DNA from: Ciona intestinalis
Lineage: Eukaryota; Chordata; Ascidiacea; Phlebobranchia; Cionidae
NCBI RefSeq assembly: GCF_000224145.3
Contig: NC_020172.2
Location: 606,850-670,849, forward strand
Length of the DNA stretch: 64,000 nt
Direction: 5' to 3'
In this document: positions 58,801 through 64,000 of the stretch, in pieces
Position numbering within the stretch: the first letter of the stretch is position 1
Layout of the letters: the number at the start of each line of letters is the position of its first letter
Notes under the pieces: generated by a model
Database searches by the model: none
What the model saw: only the letters and a program-made list of their open reading frames with translations
What the model was told of the DNA's origin: nothing
Translations under genes and position numbers: made by a program

Positions 58801-61800
58801 AAATTTGTAACTGCAAATTTGCACAGTTTTTATGAAATTGTTGATGTAAATACCTGCCACACAAACTGGTGCTGTTGATGGGTTCCAAGAACCTGATTGG
58901 CATGTTAGCGTGTCAGGTAATCCAGCTTCTATGGCAAAATTTGTCAAGCAGTTATAGGTGGCAACAGTTCCACTTTGGTATGAAGTGCCAAATATTGCTG
59001 CAGAACTGTAAGATGGTTGTTGGCCGTTTGCATTTGCTGCAGCTGGTGCTGAACTGCATACTGTTGAGAGAAAGCAAATATTAGTACTCGGCCTACCCTA
59101 TTTCTTTATAAACATAATTACTTGCAAGGCACGCTGGTGCAGTAGTAGGTTCCCATGCACCGTCACTAACACTTCCACAAGTCAGTGTTTCTGAAACTCC
59201 AGCTCCTAATGCGAAATTGGTTTTACATGTATATGTTGCTACTGTGTTTTTTTTGTATGTGTTTGTTGAGCCTACAACAACTACAGCTGGTGCATATAAT
59301 GGTGCATTTCCATTTGAATTGGCTGCAGCAGGTGCATCATTGCAAACTGAAATAAGAACAACATAATTAGAAATAGTTTCAATTGCATACAACACCAAAC
59401 ATCTGTGTTGTAAGTACACACTCAGTTGATTGCTTACTTCTATAATACTTGATAATCATATAGTTCATAATAAAATTAAAGGGATATTATGATTGATTCT
59501 TTAGTGTAGTTTCAGTTAGGTATTACAGAAAGACTGTGTAAGAAAATAATCTCTTAATACATTCAATGAGTATCACTGCTGGATTTCAGAACAATGATAC
59601 GTTGAAAAGAAGTATTTTGCAAAAGCTTAACAAAAAAGTTTTTACTTTCTTATTATAATAAATAAGCGGTGCATTTTGTAATATGCCCGTTTTCCATCGG
59701 CCATGTGCATACCGTTGGGGGTATAGGAATTAATTAACCTATTTGTAACTACAGAGTTAAAGCAATAACACATACCCCCCCATCACCTTGCACCGGTAGC
59801 AACATGAAGAATCAACTTGTGTCGAAACAGTAAACAAAATTTCTGCAAAATTAAAAAGTAGATATTTTTTACCTGGTTCACATAGCGGTGCAGTACCAGA
59901 CCATGCAGGTCCATTGCATGACAGTATGTCAGGTACGCCACTAGCAAAGTTAAAGTTTGTGTTGCAAGTGTATGTTGCCACAGTACTTTTTCTATATCTT
60001 GTGTTTCCAGAAATAACTACACCAGAAGGAACGTAGGTTGGAGCAACACCATTTGTTAACTGAGTTGGAGCAGCTTGACAAACTAAAACAATAAAACATA
60101 TATACAATTAACAAAATTTTCACAGTTGTAGAGTGTAGTTGAAGGTTTCAGTTTACCTGTTTCACATGCTGGTGCAGTTAAAGGATTCCATGTACCAGCA
60201 TTGCAAGTAATAAAATTGTTTACATTTGGTAAAAATGCAGTTTGACCAACACAGGTGTAAGTTGCAGTTGTTCCACTTTTGTATTTGCCCAAATTAACTG
60301 TGGTGCTGTATACAATTGCAGGATTTGTGTTGGTTCCAGATGGTGCAGGATCACAACCTAAACAACATCTTTATTTTAGAAAAACTAAAAAGAATGTTTC
60401 TCTTGCCTGGTGTTTGGTTGTAAGGGTTTTGATAAAAACAAAACAAAGTAAAAAATGGGTTACATGGTTTAGAAAACACTTCTTCATGAATTACAAAATA
60501 CAGATTGCGTTATATATTACTTTTCCCTTGTGATTAATGCTTCTTTTAGTTAAATTTAATTGGTCTGTAGACCTAAATAACCTCAAATTCTTTGAAGCAC
60601 ATTTGTTTATTAATATATGAAAGCAAACATGCATAACACTTAGCTTCTTAGTTTAAACTGTTAAGCAGCTATTTTAGAAGCAAAGCCACCCAGTTAACAC
60701 AATGCTTGATTTAGTTTTAGCAATTAATTAGCAATTAAATACTTATCATTCTATATATACTATTTTATGTTTATTGTATGTAGAGCGTGAATGTTTGTGT
60801 AATTGGGGAAACTTTTTATTTATTTTCTTTTTGTTTGTTAATGTTTATGCGGTGCAAATTATTCATAAAGTTGATGAATTCTGATATTAGTAAGATGTTG
60901 TATCTGGTCAAAAATTTTTGAATTACGAGAGGTTGCCAGACTTTGAATGTTACAGCACTTTAGCAATGTCGCCCCTAAATTTTTTTTATTTGTATGAAAA
61001 TTAGATCCTTATGCTCACTGTGACTTATAGATTTCTATCAAACTGCTCTCACAATTTGTGACTGGACTTGCTTTTCGTATAAACATGACTGCACAGAGCA
61101 AACAGAGGTTACAGAGCTATTAAGTTAGGTTTGTTTTTTCTACTGGGTACTGCCGTACCAGTATCTGTACTCTTACATTGGGTGAAAAATATATCTCAAG
61201 GTATAAGTACTGTTTTGTCTGCACTTACTATACCATTTGGAAACATAAATTCAAGGTGTCAATCTGTCTTCAACAGTTTTTCATTCTATTATTCATTAAT
61301 AGGTTACGAAGCTCCATAGCTCAGACAGTAAAAATGTGTGATCTTTCTCATGGTCTTACTTTGTGTGCATACTGGTGCAGTGTTAGGATTCCACAACCCA
61401 GCAGTTACACTACCACATGTCACAACGCCTGTTGTTCCAACTGGAAAATCAAAACCAGAAGCACATGTATATGTTCCTATCGTTCCACTTTGATATGTTG
61501 TTGTCCCACTTATTGCTGGTGGTGCGTACGTTGGTGCAACAGTGTTTGCATTTGGAACAGCTGGAGCATTATTGCAAACTAAGAGTATAAAAATAATAAA
61601 AGTTATATAGGATTAGTTAAATAACTCTTAATGTTCTTAATTTATTATGCACAAAATATTATATTGGAAGTATTTTTTATATTTGTTTTAAGAATACAAT
61701 TAAACACTTTACCTGCTAGACACATTGGAGGTGTACTTGGTGACCATGTACCCGCATTGCATGTTATTGTGTCAGATGTGGAAGCTGCAAGACTGTAGCC

Positions 61801-61988
61801 ACTTTGACAAGTATATGTTGCAGTAGTTTGACTTCTATATTTTGTGTTTCCACTAATTGTGACAGCTGCTTGGCTGTACGTTGGTGGATTTCCATTAGAT
61901 GAAGCAGATGGTGCAACTGAACACACTGTAAACAGAGTATCATGGAGTTAGGTATTTGGCCACATTTAACTTTTACCAATTGTGCTAT

Positions 61989-62031
<43 letters not shown>

Positions 62032-64000
62032 TATACCTGCAGTGCACTGTGGTGCAGATGCTAGATTCCAAGTTCCAGCATTGCATGTAAGTGTGTGAGA
62101 AACTGATGCTGGAAAAGCAAAATCACCAGTACATGAATAAATGGCTTGTGTTCCACTAGAATAAGTTGTGATACCTCCTACAGTAGTTCCACTTGGACTG
62201 TAAAATGGAGGTTGACCATTTGTACTTTGCGTTGGAGCAGTAGAGCATACTTGAAAACAAAGAAAATGTAACTTGTGCAAGTACTTCAAAAGTTTAAAGG
62301 TATTTCCAAACTGTTGATAGAGTAACACACCTGCAGTACATGTAGGTGATACTGTTTTCTCCCATGCACCAGGACTGACACTTCCACAAGTAAGTGTATC
62401 ACTCTCCGTAGTAGCAAATGCAAATGCTCCAGAACAAGTATAAACAGCAGTGGTTCCTTTTTTATATGTTGTAGTTCCAGTGATAACAGCAGGTGAGTAG
62501 TTTGGCCCTCCACTATTTGTTTGGGGAGTAGGTGCAGCACTACAAACTGAAAAAATTGCATTCAAAGAAAGTTCCCATATTCATTACTTTTTAAAAAACG
62601 TTTAAAAAGTGCGTTTGTAGAATTAATTTTTTTTGTATTTTCTGAACTAACATGAAAGGTACAAAACTGTTGTTTATTTATAAGCTATCTTACCAGCTTC
62701 ACACATTGGAGGTGTACTTGGTGACCATGTACCCGCATTGCATGTTAATGTGTCAGATGTGGAAGTTGCAAAACTAAAGCTATTTTGACAAGTATATGTT
62801 GCAGTAGTTTGACTTCTATATTTTGTGTTTCCACTAATTGTGACAGCTGCTTGGCTGTACGTTGGTGGATTTCCATTAGATGAAGCAGACGGTGCAACTG
62901 AACACACTGTAAACAGAGTATCATGGAGTTAGGTATTTGGCCACATTTAACTTTTACCAATTGTGCTATCTTATATATATATATATATATATATATGGTA
63001 TACCTGCAGTGCACTGTGGTGCAGATGCTAGATTCCAAGTTCCAGCATTGCATGTAAGTGTGTGAGAAACTGATGCTGGAAAAGCAAAATCACCAGTACA
63101 TGAATAAATGGCTTGTGTTCCACTAGAATAAGTTGTGATACCTCCTACAGTAGTTCCACTTGGACTGTAAAATGGAGGTTGACCATTTGTACTTTGCGTT
63201 GGGGCAGCGGAGCATGCTAAAGAAACAGTAACATATATTATTGATTTACACCAGTTTTAAACAACTTTTGTTCACCTAAACATTACAAACTAAGGGTATC
63301 TTACTGGCTTCACACAACATACTTAAAACTTAGCTACTTAGTTTAAACCGTTGTGCAGGTATTTTAGAAACAAAAAAAATCCAGTTAACACAATTCTTGC
63401 TTTAGTAGAATTAACAATTAACCAGTAGCATCTTTTGCATGGTCTTACTTTGTGTGCATACTGGTGCAGTGTTAGGATTCCACAACCCAGCAGTTACACT
63501 ACCACATGTCACATCGCCTGTTGTTCCAACTGGAAAATCAAAGCCAGAAGCACATGTATATGTTCCTATCGTTCCACTTTGATATGTTGTTGTCCCACTT
63601 ATTGCTGGTGGTGCGTATGTTGGTGCAACAGTATTTGCATTTGGAACGGCTGGAGCATTATTGCAAACTAAGAGTATAAAAATAATAAAAGTTATATAGG
63701 ATTAGTTGAATAACTCTTAATGTTCTTAATTTATTATGCACAAAATATTATATTGGAAGTATTTTTTATATTTGTTTTAAGAATACAATTAAACACTTTA
63801 CCTGCTAGACACATTGGAGGTGTACTTGGTGACCATGTACCCGCATTGCATGTTATTGTGTCAGATGTGGAAGTTGCAAAACTGTAGCCACTTTGACAAG
63901 TATATGTTGCAGTAGTTTGACTTCTATATTTTGTGTTTCCATTAAGTGTGACAGCTGCTTGGCTGTACGTTGGTGGATTTCCATTAGATGAAGCAGATGG
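52852..64000 (-). CDS. Multi-Sushi, EGF, C-type lectin extracellular protein (3' part; runs off the right end)
   Basis: Minus-strand exons 5' to 3': (64000)-63802, 63667-63449, 63216-63004, 62906-62694, 62546-62331, 62249-62037, 61925-61713, 61578-61360, 60357-60157, 60082-59873, 59346-59122, 59060-58854, 58090-57887, 57753-57551, 57308-57096, 56978-56769, 56589-56371, 55997-55785, 55726-55526, 55231-55028, 54633-54421 (21 Sushi exons); 53680-53597 (short EGF-like); 53525-53310 and 53030-52852 (C-type lectin). Every internal exon is phase 1-1. A typical Sushi exon reads CSVAPSASSNGNPPTYSQAA, YRSQTTATYTC, LTC, GTWSPSTPPMC, with four conserved cysteines and a tryptophan. The EGF-like exon has RNGQSC and ACLCDVNGGTFC. 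The lectin part has YYRVLSTPVTSFTDAVAAC, NGWIHITRAS and CWTGVPC. Ends at TAA 52852-52854 with no membrane segment. Exon 53310-53525 has an in-frame TAA at 53440-53442, and exon 57551-57753 has a one-base frameshift. Such proteins are adhesion or complement-like recognition molecules; the exact orthologue is unknown. Confidence 0.85.
53310..53525 (-). pseudogene. C-type lectin exon with in-frame stop (TAA 53440-53442)
   Basis: The exon is 216 nt with correct phases and joins a good final exon. The codon after AVAAC is TAA, where many C-type lectins have a glutamine (CAA would differ by one base). After it the frame stays open for 43 codons with lectin-like sequence (NGWIHITRAS). So it is a recent nonsense change, a polymorphism or a sequence error, or the protein really ends here without its lectin fold. 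Confidence 0.6.
55171..55400. repeat. 116-bp tandem duplication across a Sushi exon edge
   Basis: GAAGTGCTGTAGGATGGGGA through GAACAAGCTATGAAAGTCCA to CCTATTGAT occurs twice (55171-55284, 55287-55400) with three or so differences. The unit holds the 5' part of exon 55028-55231 plus its acceptor and intron. The second copy is a stranded partial exon with a usable acceptor but no following exon body. Confidence 0.85.
56659..56681. repeat. (TA)n microsatellite
   Basis: About 11 TA units in an intron of the Sushi gene, followed by a T-rich run. Confidence 0.9.
61360..61925 (-). repeat. Duplicated two-exon Sushi block (partner 63449-64000)
   Basis: Exons 61360-61578 and 61713-61925 with the intron between them are nearly identical to 63449-63667 and 63802-64000, including the intron text TAAGAGTATAAAAATAATAA. 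The offset is 2,089 bp. Intron identity shows the duplication is recent. Confidence 0.9.
61991..62029. repeat. (TA)n microsatellite, long allele
   Basis: About 19 TA units in the intron between Sushi exons 61713-61925 and 62037-62249. The matching tract in the duplicated block at 62973-62995 is shorter. Confidence 0.9.
62694..63216 (-). repeat. Duplicated Sushi block (partner 61713-62249)
   Basis: Exons 62694-62906 and 63004-63216 and their intron (TGTAAACAGAGTATCATGGA, GGTATTTGGCCACATTTAAC, then (TA)n) repeat the block at 61713-62249 almost base for base. The difference in spacing comes mainly from TA-tract length. Confidence 0.9.

Noticed and set aside
61131-61582. Cys/Ser-rich plus-strand frames opposite the Sushi exons (also 63435-63671)
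   Set aside because: They are antisense shadows; their cysteine richness comes from the reverse complement of conserved Sushi codons.
1-64000. CRISPR arrays, bacterial operons, Shine-Dalgarno sites
   Set aside because: The sequence is eukaryotic; the regular repeats are MITEs, microsatellites and duplicated exons.

Overview
The window reads as nuclear DNA of a tunicate, most likely a sea squirt of the genus Ciona. It is AT-rich, with many small exons, short introns with standard GT/AG ends, a convergent pair of Distal-less homeobox genes, and dozens of copies of one short inverted-repeat element. Gene models were built by hand from splice sites and reading-frame phase. There are three runs of N (6093-7092, 44369-45065, 46399-46671).

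Layout. 30-3515 (+): the 3' exons of a GIGYF1/2 orthologue. 4758-6034 (+): the start of a secreted thrombospondin-type-1 (TSP1) gene with two candidate signal-peptide first exons; it runs into the first gap. 7213-8162 (-): the first two exons of a pancreatic-lipase-like gene converging on the same gap. 9331-14817 (+): a complete RING-less B-box protein. 17177-19967 (+) and 21263-23650 (-): two Dlx genes tail to tail. 23651-34782: 11 kb with no recognisable gene. 34783-35338 and 38808-40104 (-): two paralogous genes for small secreted, basic, six-cysteine peptides behind R-x-K-R cleavage sites. 41853-46277 (+): a TSP1 plus trypsin protease. 46348-46398 (-): the 3' half of a tRNA-Leu. 47172-50965 (+): a FUT8-like alpha-1,6-fucosyltransferase with its SH3 domain. 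52852-64000 (-): the 3' part of a large gene with at least 21 Sushi domains, one short EGF-like domain and a C-type lectin domain, carrying an in-frame stop and signs of recent internal duplication.

The genes do not form an operon or one pathway. Several encode extracellular proteins (TSP1, lipase, protease, Sushi/lectin, small peptides), so the second half is rich in secreted and possibly immune-related functions. The most novel item is the pair of small peptide genes: no single open frame reveals them, but both splice into precursors of matching design (signal peptide, spacer, R-x-K-R, six cysteines), with identical intron phases and a last exon of identical length.

About 30 copies of one MITE-like family with ends close to TATAGTAGGGTGGGG fill introns and intergenic DNA. 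No CRISPR array or bacterial-type operon was seen.
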